From: Lunularia cruciata
Taxonomy: Eukaryota > Streptophyta > Marchantiopsida > Lunulariales > Lunulariaceae
DNA: 64,000 bases
Assembly (NCBI GenBank): GCA_948567375.1
Contig: OX419757.1
Location: 35,650,001-35,714,000, forward strand
Direction of reading: 5' to 3'
Part shown: positions 11,400 to 22,854 of the stretch, piece by piece
Numbering within the stretch: the stretch's first letter is position 1
How the letters are laid out: every line of letters begins with the position of its first letter
Made by a program: the position numbers and the translations under genes
The notes under the pieces: generated by a model
The model's input: the letters and a program-made list of their open reading frames with translations, nothing else
What the model was told of the DNA's origin: nothing
The model's database searches: none

Positions 11400-12275
11400 G
11401 GGGATCGCGAAACATGATGACCCCATATGATCCAAGAGTTGCATAGAAATACGTGCAAATTCGGTGAACGATGCCTTTGGCATTTCTGGTAATTCACTCG
11501 TATGGACAGGGAATTCCCTGGAGTTCCGCCCATGGGACATCATTGTAGTTGTTGCGCTGATTATTGAACCCCATTTCTGCTAACATCCTTATTTCCAGAT
11601 AAGACCCAAAAGGTAAGTTGCTTTCCTTCTGCCAGCTTTAATGAATCTTTTCCCGCAAACCCAAGCGGCACTGTTTGATCAATGAGGTGTGGATCAAGAG
11701 CGCAGAAGATTTTTCAGTCCACGGACGGGACGGGCCCCCCTTGCGCCTCTGCGGTACTGTATTTGGGACTCTGATCAGATGCACCTCCAACGCAATTGGC
11801 CCCCGTAGACCTTCTGCATTAAGGTACATTTCATTGGAGTAAAGTAAGTGTCCAAGTGGGACGACTGCTCTGTCATGGGATCAAATTTGGCCAGCTTTTA
11901 TGCTCGTAACCCATGTATCTTGCAGAAGACTCCCACTGTTCAAGATACTGATTATTCTGGCAAGAGAAAAATACTAATCCAACCACTATCAGCAGACCTG
12001 CTAGATCCTGGGAAGAGAAGAAGCTGACCATCTTGTTAGGGAACAAGTGATCTCATGGTTTACACATGAAACGCAGGAAATTTGACCTATCATGGGCGTA
12101 ACTTGCCTTGGTCCGAGTGAAGCGGCTATGATAACCAGTATTGTGAAGTACTGAAGAAGCTTTCCTCTAGCTCATGGGGAAGGCTACTAGTATGTGAGAG
12201 AAATTTGTGAAGGTTCTGGGGGTGGTCGTTGGCTAACTTATCAGATATGCAATTCCCCTAGTCCAATATTCCGTT
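11400..12275 (+). other. Gene-space interval with short exon-like runs
   Basis: A 14-base segment between TTTCCAG and GTAAGT near 11,600 looks like a micro-exon. A stop-free plus-strand run at about 11,645-11,824 ends at AAG/GTACAT. I cannot connect these into a gene and recognise no protein family. Confidence 0.2.
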
Positions 12276-12483
12276 ATGGAACGGATGGAAACCACTCAAG
12301 TCATAGCCTGGAGATGCTTGAAGTTTCTGAGCTATTACGGAAAATGGCATCTAAAGAATGATTGGGTGTCCTTCCGATGTATTGATGCCGGTAAAAATTT
12401 CGTTCATCGGGTCCTGGGAGAAAGGTACTCATATCCATACTGCTCTGCCGTGGGACTAGGGCAGAATTTAGCCACCTTGTTAG

Positions 12484-12705
12484 GCAGCTGTTTATATTAT
12501 CGAGGATGATCCGAGGTTTCCTGCTTTGACACACATGCTGAAATTATGCAAAGATCGATGGAGTTTAATAACATTCCAGGCGTTCGATATGATAGCCACC
12601 TACTACTCTTCCTTCGGTAAAGGTGCCTCGATTATGGAACACATTTTGTTTGTAGCTTCTGCTGCCCATAGCTTCAATACACACATGTTGCAAGAAAGTT
12701 CGTGA
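12484..12705 (+). CDS. Exon-like ORF, unrecognised
   Basis: The frame opens directly after an acceptor-like TTGTTAG and runs 73 codons to TGA at 12,703. It begins AAVYIIEDDPRFPALTHML and continues with a helical, Phe/Met-rich stretch, quite unlike random translation. A possible donor CG/GTAAAG lies near 12,616. An upstream frame (12,276-12,509) overlaps it and may be its shadow. No family recognised. Confidence 0.3.
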   Translation, partial: AAVYIIEDDPRFPALTHMLKLCKDRWSLITFQAFDMIATYYSSFGKGASIMEHILFVASAAHSFNTHMLQESS

Positions 12706-12787
12706 GGCTGATTAAACCTCATCTGCTAGATACCACCCTTAGAAGTTTACTAGGAACAGTTTCCAACATTGTGGCAACTTTAACCTC

Positions 12788-13192
12788 GTGAAAAGGAAAC
12801 GCCAACATATTCTTGGACATCTGTATAGCAGTAGAGTGTCCACCTCCATGAGGACTTCCCATCTACAGTATTTATTGTGTTGCAGCTTTGCGGGATTCTG
12901 GATGAGCACAATGTGTGATTTTTCGAGGTTTGTTAGGCGGTTTGCACCTTTCTGCTCTTTTCCTGGACTAACTAATAGCCTCTTTTCTCTTCTTTCACTG
13001 TTGAGTGACTTTTGCCGAGAAACACTTCCATCAAGTCCGAATCATTGGCACAATGTGTGGCAAACAGTTGAATCCCTCCTCTGGAACATCCTTTCCTGTC
13101 GGTGTCTGGAGATTGGTTCGGGTCGTGTGGAAAGTAAAGGGAACTTTGGATTTTCAAGTACCGTAGTGCTTCATAACTTCGCGTTAAAATGA
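12788..13192 (+). CDS. Hypothetical ORF, low support
   Basis: A 134-codon frame rich in Ser, Leu, Phe and Cys, without recognisable domains. The composition follows the TC-rich base content of the stretch. It could be chance. I include it only because it is one of the longer frames in the gene space. Confidence 0.15.
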   Translation: MKRKRQHILGHLYSSRVSTSMRTSHLQYLLCCSFAGFWMSTMCDFSRFVRRFAPFCSFPGLTNSLFSLLSLLSDFCRETLPSSPNHWHNVWQTVESLLWNILSCRCLEIGSGRVESKGNFGFSSTVVLHNFALK

Positions 13193-13263
13193 TGATTAAT
13201 CATGAAAGTGGGCATGTATGCAGTGGACACTCTCGACCATCTCAAATCCCACCAAACCAGGTA

Positions 13264-13560
13264 GGGTGTTGCCATGTCACTGCGAAATATGGCCACGTCA
13301 GCTTTGACTGCCATTCGGTCACTAGCGGCGACCATGTCAACGTCGTTCGACAAGGTGACGTTGCAGCACATACGATAACAAGCCACGTTCCAGCACATAC
13401 GATAACTGCCAGGAATTACACATGGGAATAATGTGTTACGTTCCATCATCGTAACGCTAAGTTTGCCACGTCATCCTGAAACTTACAAACCAGCCATTGA
13501 CAAACTATTTGTTCCTACTGCGACCTTCTATATGATGTTCACGTCTCATGTCAGCGACTT
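13264..13560. promoter_or_regulatory. Cluster of CCACGT/CCATGTC motifs with a 27-bp repeat
   Basis: CCATGTCA, CCACGTCA, CCACGTTC and CACGTCTCATGTCA occur repeatedly in 300 bp. CAGCACATACGATAAC is exactly repeated at 13,364-13,379 and 13,391-13,406. ACGT cores are binding sites of bZIP and bHLH factors in plants. The cluster could be a regulatory region or the remains of a small repeat. Confidence 0.3.
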
Positions 13561-14606
13561 CGCAGGGACCTTCTATATACTTTGCTCTCGCTTAGAAACT
13601 GCGAAGTTGAGACCCAGTACGGTGTGGTTCTACTGTAATCACAAGAGCAGGATGCCCGCAAGGAAACTAGAGATCCTCTAGAGTGGCGATTTAAGTACAG
13701 CATGAGCAATTCAACTTCCAGTCAAATTGGTTGGCGAGCATGACAGAGATGGAGAACTGCACCCCCAGTTCAAGTTTATACGCCTTGGTTAGCGAAAACA
13801 AGAAAGATCATCCGCAAGAAGATTTCCAACTCTGGTCAAAGAATTGGACCTGGTAGTCTGGTGGACATTAATGTTTGACTGTTTGTTTTGCGGTGATCGA
13901 GCATCCTACTTCTTCCCTCGGCCCAACGGACCTATGATTGGTCCTCTACTGTAGTGCGTTAAAGGTCAAGGGTGTAGAATGTTAGTGACATACACGCCTG
14001 AGAAAGCTGACAGACAGGGGAGGGACCAGGATAGAAAAGTTGGGATAGAAAAGGGAGGGACACACCTGACGCACAAAGTACTAAGACATTTGAGAGATGA
14101 GAGAGATTACAAATGAGTGGCAGTTGAGGACGGCAGGAGTAAAGGCTACAGTGCGAGAAGACGGAGTTGGAAGGGAGACTACGTCCCGCTATGGTGGGGA
14201 CCAGCCAATCACTTTGCGTGCCTGCTCGAACTCATCCCCTTCTTGTCAATCAATCTGACCTTAGTTCAGCTAAGCGAAACACCAAACGAGGAACATATGG
14301 CTATGTGGTCCTCGTTTACTCTGAATCATGTGAAACTATAAAGATTTGGCTTCACCATAAATTAGTCTAGGTAGTGAAGGTGTGAAACAGGATGAGAAGG
14401 TGCCAACAGCAGGAACACAGTTTAGTGCGCAATTTATCAGAGGTTGCAAGCACCTCCTCATCTTGCTAAAATCTAGTTGTCGACATATCCATTCCTTTAA
14501 ACCACTGTCAAATTATGGCTCTTAAAGGTTCAACAGTTGCAGTTTTCGGTAAGCACAAAAGTAGCTTGTTTAATGGAACTCCCAATTCGGACAATTACCG
14601 AGAAAG

Positions 14607-14775
14607 GAATGTCCTGGCATTCTAACCCAGATTATGCCATGACCGAGAGGAGGAATACAAAAGGAATCTCAACCAGATGCGAAGAGCAGAGGAATGTCCG
14701 CATTGTAGCCCAGCTTATGCCACAATCGAGAAAGACCGGAAACAGAATGAATTTCAAGCAGATGGCAAGAGCAGT
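14607..14775 (+). repeat. 85-bp tandem duplication in an open frame
   Basis: Two copies start with GAATGTCC at 14,607 and 14,692 and share CCCAG.TTATGCCA, a CGAGA-rich middle and CAAGCAGATG/CAACCAGATG followed by AAGAGCAG. The plus-strand frame 14,626-14,796 reads the second unit as ECPHCSPAYATIEKDRKQNE; the first unit encodes a similar peptide only after a frame change. This suggests a decayed protein repeat with a Cys-x-x-Cys pair. Confidence 0.65.
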
Positions 14776-15346
14776 GCACTGTATAATACAAGATGATGAC
14801 CCAAGACCTTGCGTTATTGAGAACAGAATTCATTAGTGCAAATTGCAAACACAATTTTTAAACAATTGTGTGGAGGACAGCAACCCTCCCCTAAAAGTGA
14901 GGCCATCTGTACCAGGTAGGTTAGGTGGCCGAACTTCTTAAAAGTTTTCATCCTTGATTTCAGACTATATACGAAAGTGTCCATCGGCTGAACAATTGGA
15001 AAAGACTGTCTATCTCTGACCGGGAACAGTTCGGTAAAAGGCGTCGTCCATCGATCTCCTTGTGACCAGTGGTATTAGCTAGACTCAGTTACTCTTAAAG
15101 TTCAATTCCCTCGCCTGGAGCTTACGGGGAAGAAGTGATTTCATTATCGACTAATCATGGCGCATTGACGATGCGCTGAATCTGCGGCACCTCATCTACA
15201 GTCATCTCGAGGCATCTCCTGGAAGGAACGCCCTGCCTTAGCCTCCTCCCTAACTCTTGGAATGAAAATGTGTACACAGGTGGAAGATCCTCGGGGTCGG
15301 CGATAATGTACATGAAAATGGATGGGTGAGCAGTCAGCCTCCCGAT

Positions 15347-18300
15347 CTACTCGTCGACCAGAACAGACCAGTTGCTGTTGGTATGACCATGCTGGATGTC
15401 CAGGATTGTTCGTGTGAGCCGTCCAGAGAGACTGAAAGGTTCGTTACCGGTTGTCAGAACATTGCTACTGCTTCCTGCTGGCTTGCTCATCCAGTGCGAA
15501 GCGGCTTGATGGTCAAACGTCAGACTAATTTCCGAACCGTCTTCTTTCAGGAGACTAGTGATCGGTTGTATCATGCATGCCGTCCCTGTTCCAAAAATCT
15601 CCACAATGGATCCATTTGCCCCGGCTTCCTCCACCTGCAGATGTTGTCCAAGGAGATGAAGGTTAATTTAGTGGTCATTTTTTAACGTTGGTAGAAAAAA
15701 GGACGTGGGGAGGGAGGCAGAACCCCCCCAAACGGCAGATGAATCTCGCCAAATTTCTCCATGAGATTCGAGGAAGGAGTTCTAACACCTCCAAGGGATA
15801 TTTATTTGTCATTTATTGGTAGGGGGGGCCAAGAAGAGGAGGGAGGAGAGATTCGATTACATTACCTCGTTCCATGACAAACGTCTTTCGGAAACCTTGA
15901 TGCTCCCAAAGCTGCGAGTCAGTTCGAGCACAGTATCTCTTGTCACTCCCGGAAGGATGACCCCATCTAGAGGAGGGGTAACTAGCTCCAGCTGACCTTC
16001 TCCCTTTCTCAGGAGGAAAAACACATTCATAGCACCAGACTCGCCGACGACTCCGCCATCGCGCCCATCGTCCAGCACATACAGTACCTGCGAGCAACCC
16101 TTTTCGGCTGCCTTCAACTGTGGCATGATGGTCGGTGCATAATTACCTCCCACTTTTGCATCCCCAATTCCACCCGGGAAAGCACGGACATGTTTTTTAT
16201 CCACAAAAAGTTTTATAGGTTTGAGCTCCGTCGGGAAGTACGGACCCACCGGGGAAAGTACACAAAAGATCGTGGCTTCCTTAGGTGGCCCCACCCCCAA
16301 ATGAGGATATGTCGAGATGATAGTAGGTCGAATGTAGAGAGAGAAACCTTCCACATCAGGAATCCAGTCACGCTCCACGCGCAGCAGAGCTTTGATGCAT
16401 TCGAGAAGAGCTTCCTGTTGAAGGAAAAATAACACCACTATTGGCAGCATTCAGTATGCAGTGTGCTCGGAGATGGCAAGTTCACCCCGTAGCTCGATCC
16501 CACGTATGCAAGCAGACTGTACTATCGACGGCGGTAAAGAGGAGGATGAAGTATTGTAAGTCTTCAAAGTAATTGTCAGTGGCATACAACAAGTAAGAGA
16601 CTGCGTATACATCACTTCTGCACACAACTCGTCATGGAATTTGTATGGAGAATAATTGCACTGTTGCAATTAGAGCAGGGGTACCAACGACACACTAGGA
16701 CAGGTCTGTAGATCCGGATAGTTCCGGCCAACCCAGTCGTTGACTAGATAGAGGTTTGCTAAAAGTTTCGCAGTTCCCCATTATAGATATTTCTGTTAAC
16801 AACCAACACCCAAGCCAAGCTAATCTGTTTGGACTAGAACACGATGTGTACCATGAAGGAGCATGTGCAGTTCGACTACAAACTCTAGATATGGAAGCTG
16901 TAATTTGAGCAATGACGCAGACAAAAGAATTTCTAGCAAAGGAGATGTTTCACCACCACTGGATAAGAATTGCTAGAAAGCGGATTGCATTGCATGCACA
17001 CGATACTACCGCAGGCTTTCCTTGCAATACCCGGAGGTGGTGTAGGTGAGAGCTGTCACCAGTACAAGCCAGCCATATGATGAGCACATCATTTAAGATA
17101 GGAAAGACGGCTTTCAACCAGAATATAAAGCCGTCAAGGGAGGAAGATTGACCCACCTACTTCCGCTAAAGCAACAATAGCAATCAATCGCCACAGGGAG
17201 CTACATCACTAGGTCAAGAACGACATTGTCACAAGTGATATATAAAACCTCCATTAAACCAAACCATGCAAATGCGTACACCTCTTTAACATGGACAGCC
17301 ATTTATCTGACCTACAAAATAGAATGCAGCCTTTTTTCATGACTATACTGCTCACCAAACAGAGCAATAAATTCCAATGGTTTGTCAATAGATGGTTGTG
17401 AAAAGAGAAGCTCCAATAAAGAAACCCACGGTTCTTACTGCAGCTATATAGAAGTAGATAGAGTCGAACCTTGTCGAAGGAAGGAAACGCCAATCTTGAA
17501 GCAGAGCGGGTAAAGCGTTGCATGTTCAGGTCTGGCCGAAACAGTCTTATACTCCCATCTTTACCCTTGAATGCTTTCATTCCTTCGAAACATTCCAACC
17601 CATAGTGAAGAACCTGCCGGCACATTGTAAAACGCATCACTACTCATCCTTGTACAAAACGATCTCAAAGGAGTTTGGCATAATACACTACGATAACAAA
17701 CTCATACCTGCCTTGCAAACAATCAATCGGGAGCCAGTCGGAGACCAAGAAGAAAGCTTTGAAGAGGTTAGAAAAGACTGAAGTAAAACTTGTACCTGGG
17801 CACAAGGATGTATTGGTATGGGTCCCAGGGGATCAATGGTTGGGCTTGTCCAGCCAACCCCTTCCTTCCATGTGATTTGCATCATGTGATCTGTATATTC
17901 TCCCCCAAACCTCAACTTCGAAGCATCTAAGAGGGGCTTTTGCTGCCAATCAAACCGGAAGGAAGTCAGCCTCTCCGCTCATCCATCTCTTTACAGACCT
18001 TTGCAGATCCCTACCTCCTGGACGACTAAATGGATTCTTTTCTCAAGAGCATACCGACTCGCAGCTAGGTAGCACATGGCAAATTCCAGTGCACAGCACG
18101 ACATGGATAAAATTTCAGATAAAGTTTTCCATGAGAACCTGGCAACCTTGGAGTCAATCCTGAGATTTATACCTCTCCCACTCCCACAGCTGTAAGCATA
18201 CTGCTACGTGATACAACTGGGAGGGAGCCAGAACATACACACACACACACACATTCCAACCGCGTGAAATTCCAAAAGCATCTCAATCAAATTGAAGCAT

Positions 18301-18652
18301 ATATCGAGTAGGTAAATTTATGAGCAGAGACCTTCAATTCCGCAGCTCGATTTATCACAAGATCGTCAACTACAATGTCAGGCTGTACGTGAACAGCTTC
18401 AACACTCTCAGCAAAGCCTTGCTGCAAAAATTTCCCCGATATGAAGCCTGTGCTTGAAGTGTATTTTCTCCATATCCCTTGTTTCAAGCCGCAAGTGGGA
18501 ACAGAAAGAGTAGTAGGATCTTCATCTCGAGAGGAGACGAAGGGACTAACATTGCTAGACAAGGATGAGTTGATGGCATTCAAGCTGGCAGTATACTTGT
18601 TGTTCACACTTCCGCAGTGCCTCACAAGTTTGTGGGCAGATCGCTTGAGCAT
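15347..18652 (-). CDS. BCAT: Branched-chain amino acid aminotransferase, mitochondrial-type leader
   Basis: Transfers the amino group between Leu, Ile or Val and 2-oxoglutarate using pyridoxal phosphate (class IV aminotransferase fold). Five exons on the minus strand: 18,652-18,332, 17,942-17,796, 17,613-17,470, 16,414-15,866 and 15,634-15,347, all joined in phase 0, encoding 482 residues. The ATG at 18,652 is preceded by an in-frame TGA. Residues 1-100 form a basic, Ser-rich leader typical of organelle import. Conserved blocks follow: [29 protein letters not shown], the cofactor lysine near 291 in [37 protein letters not shown] and EIFGTGTAC. The sequence follows the animal/fungal subgroup rather than the usual plant chloroplast enzymes. 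The mammalian redox CxxC is C-M-I-Q here. About 30 extra residues lie near the C-terminus (about 414-444). The first donor (AAG/GTCTCT) is the weakest junction, but homology supports it. Intron lengths are about 389, 182, 1,055 and 231 bp. Confidence 0.93.
18237..18252. repeat. (AC)n microsatellite
   Basis: Eight AC units inside the first intron of the aminotransferase gene. Likely length-polymorphic. Confidence 0.9.
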
Positions 18653-21330
18653 GATTGCTCAAATCTCGTGTCTGCACACGGAGAAGAATCTGTCAGTGCG
18701 TTCAAAAAGAATCAAACAAGTTCTCAAGCATATCTTAGTCCGAGTGGTGTCAATAACGAACTCATTTACTGCTGCACAGGCTTCCACGGAGATTGAGCGA
18801 AGAGCGACTCATGACCTTCCAGTTCCTCATTCGGGACACCTGTTACGTGTCTTCTGCGCTTGTGGGGCCAGAAGAACTGTATTGGCTAGCAAGCCCCTCA
18901 ATTCCAGCATGTCTTGAGCAAACCCTATCTCGCGATATGTCCGTACGGCATGCATGATTCGCATAGATCAGTGTCCATGATCCGAGACATCGGCGATTCT
19001 TGTTATGGACTGAACTGCTAGTGCGCGACATGGGGACTTGATAAAATTCGTTGATAATCGTAGACATCCATCCTCGACCCCCGAACAGGAATGTGATGGC
19101 GGGTAAATTGGAGGTGAGCTGAAAATAAGCAAACCCGTTTTTCACTTCACTCATCAGAGTCTGGAGTTTACAGAGTCTTGTTTCCCCGGGACCTTACTAG
19201 ATTGATCCAGCACTATTGGAAGTGGAGTAGATACAGCTCCAGTGGAGTAGATCATGTTGCTTCTTGAATGCAGAGGCCAATTAGCCTCCATTGAATCGCA
19301 CATAGCAGCGACACAGCAACTTACCAAGTGCAACCTGCCTCGATTAGAATTCATACAGACGTTGAATGAACTGCAAGTTGTGCAAATTTATCATTATTAT
19401 CCGTATAGACAATTGTAAGGCCTTCGCTGTAAGTTCCCTACACTTTGATTGTCCGCGAAGGTTGACATTCAGAGTGATTAATATTGTGACGTATTAGTGA
19501 GAATCCCATCTTCCGCATGTGCACCTTGCAGTGGAATCTCATTCATGTCTTCTTGATATATCCAGCCCTACGATACCTGGTCTTTGAGCAATAGAGTTTT
19601 TAATAGAAACAATTCTGGATGCTCACCATCCAGAAATAAAAGAAAAAATTCGGAACAGGGCAGGAACTTACGAACGGCCTGAAGACAAACAGAACTGAGA
19701 ACGGGCTCCTGAAGGCCTCGCCCGAATTCAATTCTCATATTTTACAATTCGACCTCGATATTGTTCAATTATAAAGGATTCGACACCTATCTCCCATGAA
19801 CTAAGAGGCCAGACGACAGAGAGCCGGGAGTAATTAGTCCCTTCTAAAACCTAGATTGAAAAGACTGTGAACAGAATGAACAGACTCGAAAACACCGTGA
19901 AGGCTAACACGAAAGGGAGTCTGCGAGTCTTGAGTGCCACCAAAATTCAGGACGTTCTCGCTTGAGTTAACTCAGCCCATGACACACGGATGACAAAAAC
20001 GACTACCTGGCCACGCGAAAAATGCGCGACGTAATGCGGAGATGCACCTCAAATTTCAATCATGAGAAGCCGAAGAATTTTCCTGACTGGTTTTTCTCTC
20101 GTTTGAAAATCGCCCGTCAGTTGACAGATATATGTCGATGCGTTGCAGGCAGTTCCCGTATTGAGAACAAGATGACAACAATCCCCTTCATAATGACGAT
20201 CAACTGCAGAAACTGCCCCACACGAAGTGGTTGAAGAGGTGCCGAGAATTACATGTGAGAGAATGTGCATTGAAGATGATAATTTCCCGAAATTCATTTA
20301 GCTACCTGCTCCCTTCCCCGAAATGCTCCCAGCCATCTTCTAATGATTAACAACTAGGGTAGGAAGACCGTAGCAGCAGACGCAGAAGCGTTACTGTTTA
20401 ATTTCGCCCCGGCCCGACCAATCAAGAATTGTATCCACAAGCGCTCTCCCTCAGAAGCACACAAACAACATTATCCACAAACAGTAATCGATTTCCCCAA
20501 TTCTCGTGTTGTGTGTGTGAGTAATGTGTACGTACGTGGATAGCTTAGTTGTCGATGATGCCAGCAGGGAACGTACACTCCAAATCTCAAAATCTGTCCA
20601 CAGAATCCTACTTGCTCATCGATCAATCTCCTGGGAAACGAACCTTTCTGTAATAATCAGTACGTGACTCGTGACTCTAGCTTTACTAATTTCGTCACTT
20701 TCATGAGTTCCACTCAGCTCTGAGCAAATCCATCACACCTGCTGTCGCAGCCCCCAACCTTTCTATTCTCTGCTGCAAACAGTACCCGACACCCATTCCT
20801 TCCATAACGTCCAACTCCAGTGCTCATGGAGCCCAAAACCTGTTTCTCGCCCCTTGACTCTATAAGTAGTACTTCCTCGTCGTCGTCTTTGTCCTCCCCC
20901 TCTGCTGGTTACTGCTGGTCTGCGCTGCTTCTCTGCAGCCGCTGCAATTTTCTGCTGGGCCCAGCGAGTATTCCATCATCCAGCACACCACTTCTGTTGT
21001 AGTAATGAGGACGCTAGTGACTCACTGACTGAAGCTACTGACTGGCCAGGAAGAAGGAATATCGTTTCCTTCCGGGATTCGATGAGAACCGTAGAGTACT
21101 TGGCCTCCCTCCCATCAGACACTCGGGCCCAGCGTAGGGGAACCGGAGGAAAAAGTCCGTATACCGGCAGGGAGATGTAAATCTGGGATTTCGGAAACCT
21201 CTAATTTAGAAAACATCCACGTTTGGAAACTCTGACCATTTTCTCCCCGCGAATTTCACAAGTTATCAATTCTCTTGAAAATGACCGGGAAGAGAAGTCA
21301 CTCTGTTGAGTCTTCTGCTCCACCTGTTAT
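18653..21330. other. Upstream region of the aminotransferase, no gene called
   Basis: This should hold the minus-strand promoter and 5' untranslated region of the aminotransferase. Open frames on both strands (for example 18,843-19,154 minus, 20,022-20,234 plus, 20,820-21,002 plus) are short, and the last is a Ser/Leu run from a TC-rich tract. CTATAAG at about 20,859-20,865 could be a plus-strand TATA box. I see no repeats or RNA genes. Confidence 0.35.
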
Positions 21331-21333
21331 ACC

Positions 21334-21341
21334 TATAAATA
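21334..21341 (+). promoter_or_regulatory. TATA box (TATAAATA)
   Basis: TATAAATA sits in CCTATAAATATACTCCC, with a pyrimidine-rich stretch 25-45 bases downstream that contains CTCTAC/CTCTTCC and could hold the start site. The first ATG is at 21,385. This is a typical plant core-promoter layout for a plus-strand gene. Confidence 0.5.
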
Positions 21342-21384
21342 TACTCCCTCTCGTACCGTACAGCTCCTCTTCCTCTACAGCACC

Positions 21385-21480
21385 ATGCTCGTAGTGCTGG
21401 CATTGATCAATCAACCTCCAAAGAAGGAAAGGCGGGCTACTTTGGAGGAAAGGCGGCCTATGGTAGCGCGACTGCAGTAG
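21385..21480 (+). CDS. 31-codon ORF directly after the TATA box
   Basis: First ATG after the predicted start site, in good context (GCACCATGC). It encodes a short peptide beginning MLVVLALINQPP and then Lys/Glu/Arg-rich, ending at TAG. It could be an upstream ORF regulating a longer frame at 21,546, a small peptide gene or chance. No family recognised. Confidence 0.25.
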   Translation: MLVVLALINQPPKKERRATLEERRPMVARLQ

Positions 21481-21545
21481 CAGCACAACCACCAACCTTT
21501 GTTGGCTTCGACGTGAACCACAATTCGAATTTACTCAAAGAATGA

Positions 21546-21881
21546 ATGTTTGCAACCTGCTGTGGGAATAAAATAGGCAATCTGAGGTGTCATGGATATC
21601 CGCCCTCTTATTCCCGCTTGTCAAGCTTACCCGACTCGCCCTCCTCTCTTTTCGTACGGTTCGCCGCCATGAACACGTGCCCGGCCCCTCCTCTCATTTC
21701 TGCCGATCAAGCAATCCTCATCAGCGCTGACTCGATATCCGAACTACTCCGGCTCGCGGATCTCTTTTCTCTATCTTCCATCAGTGCGCATCTCAGGCCC
21801 AGGTCCGGCTTCTTACCTTCCATTTCGTTTCACTTCAACTGTCCTCTCACAACCACCACACAATTTCAATATTACTCATGA
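21546..21881 (+). CDS. Hypothetical protein, possible main ORF of the 21.3-kb promoter
   Basis: An ATG frame of 111 residues, Ser/Leu/Pro-rich, with a more protein-like centre (SADSISELLRLADLFSLSSI). It lies 205 bases after the TATA box. The end may be an exon border rather than the TGA, but I find no clear donor. Unrecognised. Confidence 0.25.
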   Translation: MFATCCGNKIGNLRCHGYPPSYSRLSSLPDSPSSLFVRFAAMNTCPAPPLISADQAILISADSISELLRLADLFSLSSISAHLRPRSGFLPSISFHFNCPLTTTTQFQYYS

Positions 21882-22333
21882 TGTTGTGCTCTTTCCAACT
21901 CAACACCACGTCTCTGTAGTATTCTCCCCTTCCGAGCGTCTCCTTCCTTCATTTCACGACCTGGAAATTAAACTAGTCCTGAGTTGACCGAAGCCGACAC
22001 TTTCATGTGTCATTTGTCCAAAACTACCCCAGGAATACACTATCGATATTTGCCTTTTCCATTTACTTCTACTTCTATTCTTTTGCTATTGGTGCTCAGC
22101 CTCATTTTAACTCTTATGTTTTATCTTTGTACGATTTGATGGTCTTCTCATCCTTCCTTCTGGTTATCTTACGCAGTCGCCTTTCTTCTTCTGCTTCATG
22201 TTCTCAAGCGAGGACCGCAACCAAATCATCATCATGACTCCGCATGTGCTCTTCCTGCAAACTTCTCCCCTCTAGCTCTCCGATTACCGTCAGGTAAAGT
22301 TCACCAGTAGTAACTTCTTTCTCCTCTCATTGC

Positions 22334-22768
22334 ATGCTCCGTCCATTCAAGCCGAAAAGCTCTCACTTACTCCAGGCCAACAACCAATTGATACATCATC
22401 CCTCTTCAGATGCTCATTCTGCATTCTTCCGGCGATTAACTGCTTATCTACCTTTTCTTCTTCCCATTATGTCTGCTCTTTATATCGTCCAGTTCAGCAT
22501 CTATCTTGACGACCAGACAACGTACATTGTCACCACAACCGTACTGCCACCTCCCTTGGAACAAATAATCAATAACTCTGCAGTATCATCCGAATTATCG
22601 GAGAGTCAAGATGAATCCGAATACAGTACTTTACTGCGAACAGAGATCCTTCTTCTCGGACGCATTAATTTACAATACTGGGTCATTGCGGACAGTGTAT
22701 GTGCAGGGAAAGATTTGACAGTACCCCTAGCTTGGCACTTGGGAGAGCCTTCACGGTATCCAAGTTAG
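22334..22768 (+). CDS. Hypothetical protein with one hydrophobic segment
   Basis: An ATG frame of 144 residues. Residues about 33-58 (AYLPFLLPIMSALYIVQFSI) could span a membrane, followed by a Ser/Glu/Asp-rich stretch and a hydrophobic end. It may be a later exon of the transcript starting near 21.36 kb. I recognise no family, and the frame stops about 100 bases before the short flanked element at 22,868. Confidence 0.3.
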   Translation: MLRPFKPKSSHLLQANNQLIHHPSSDAHSAFFRRLTAYLPFLLPIMSALYIVQFSIYLDDQTTYIVTTTVLPPPLEQIINNSAVSSELSESQDESEYSTLLRTEILLLGRINLQYWVIADSVCAGKDLTVPLAWHLGEPSRYPS

Positions 22769-22854
22769 CCAAAAGATTTAACAGAACCTCCGAGGTGGAA
22801 CCTGCCTATAACAGTTGGCAGCAAACGAGGTGGCGTTGCAAGGGATGTTTTTAG

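Noticed and set aside
15060-15125. tRNA-like GTTCAATTCCC box
   Set aside because: The sequence around it does not fold into acceptor, D and anticodon arms of the right length.
18441-18917. 158-codon plus-strand frame over the aminotransferase start
   Set aside because: It is antisense to the first exon and leader of a securely identified gene.
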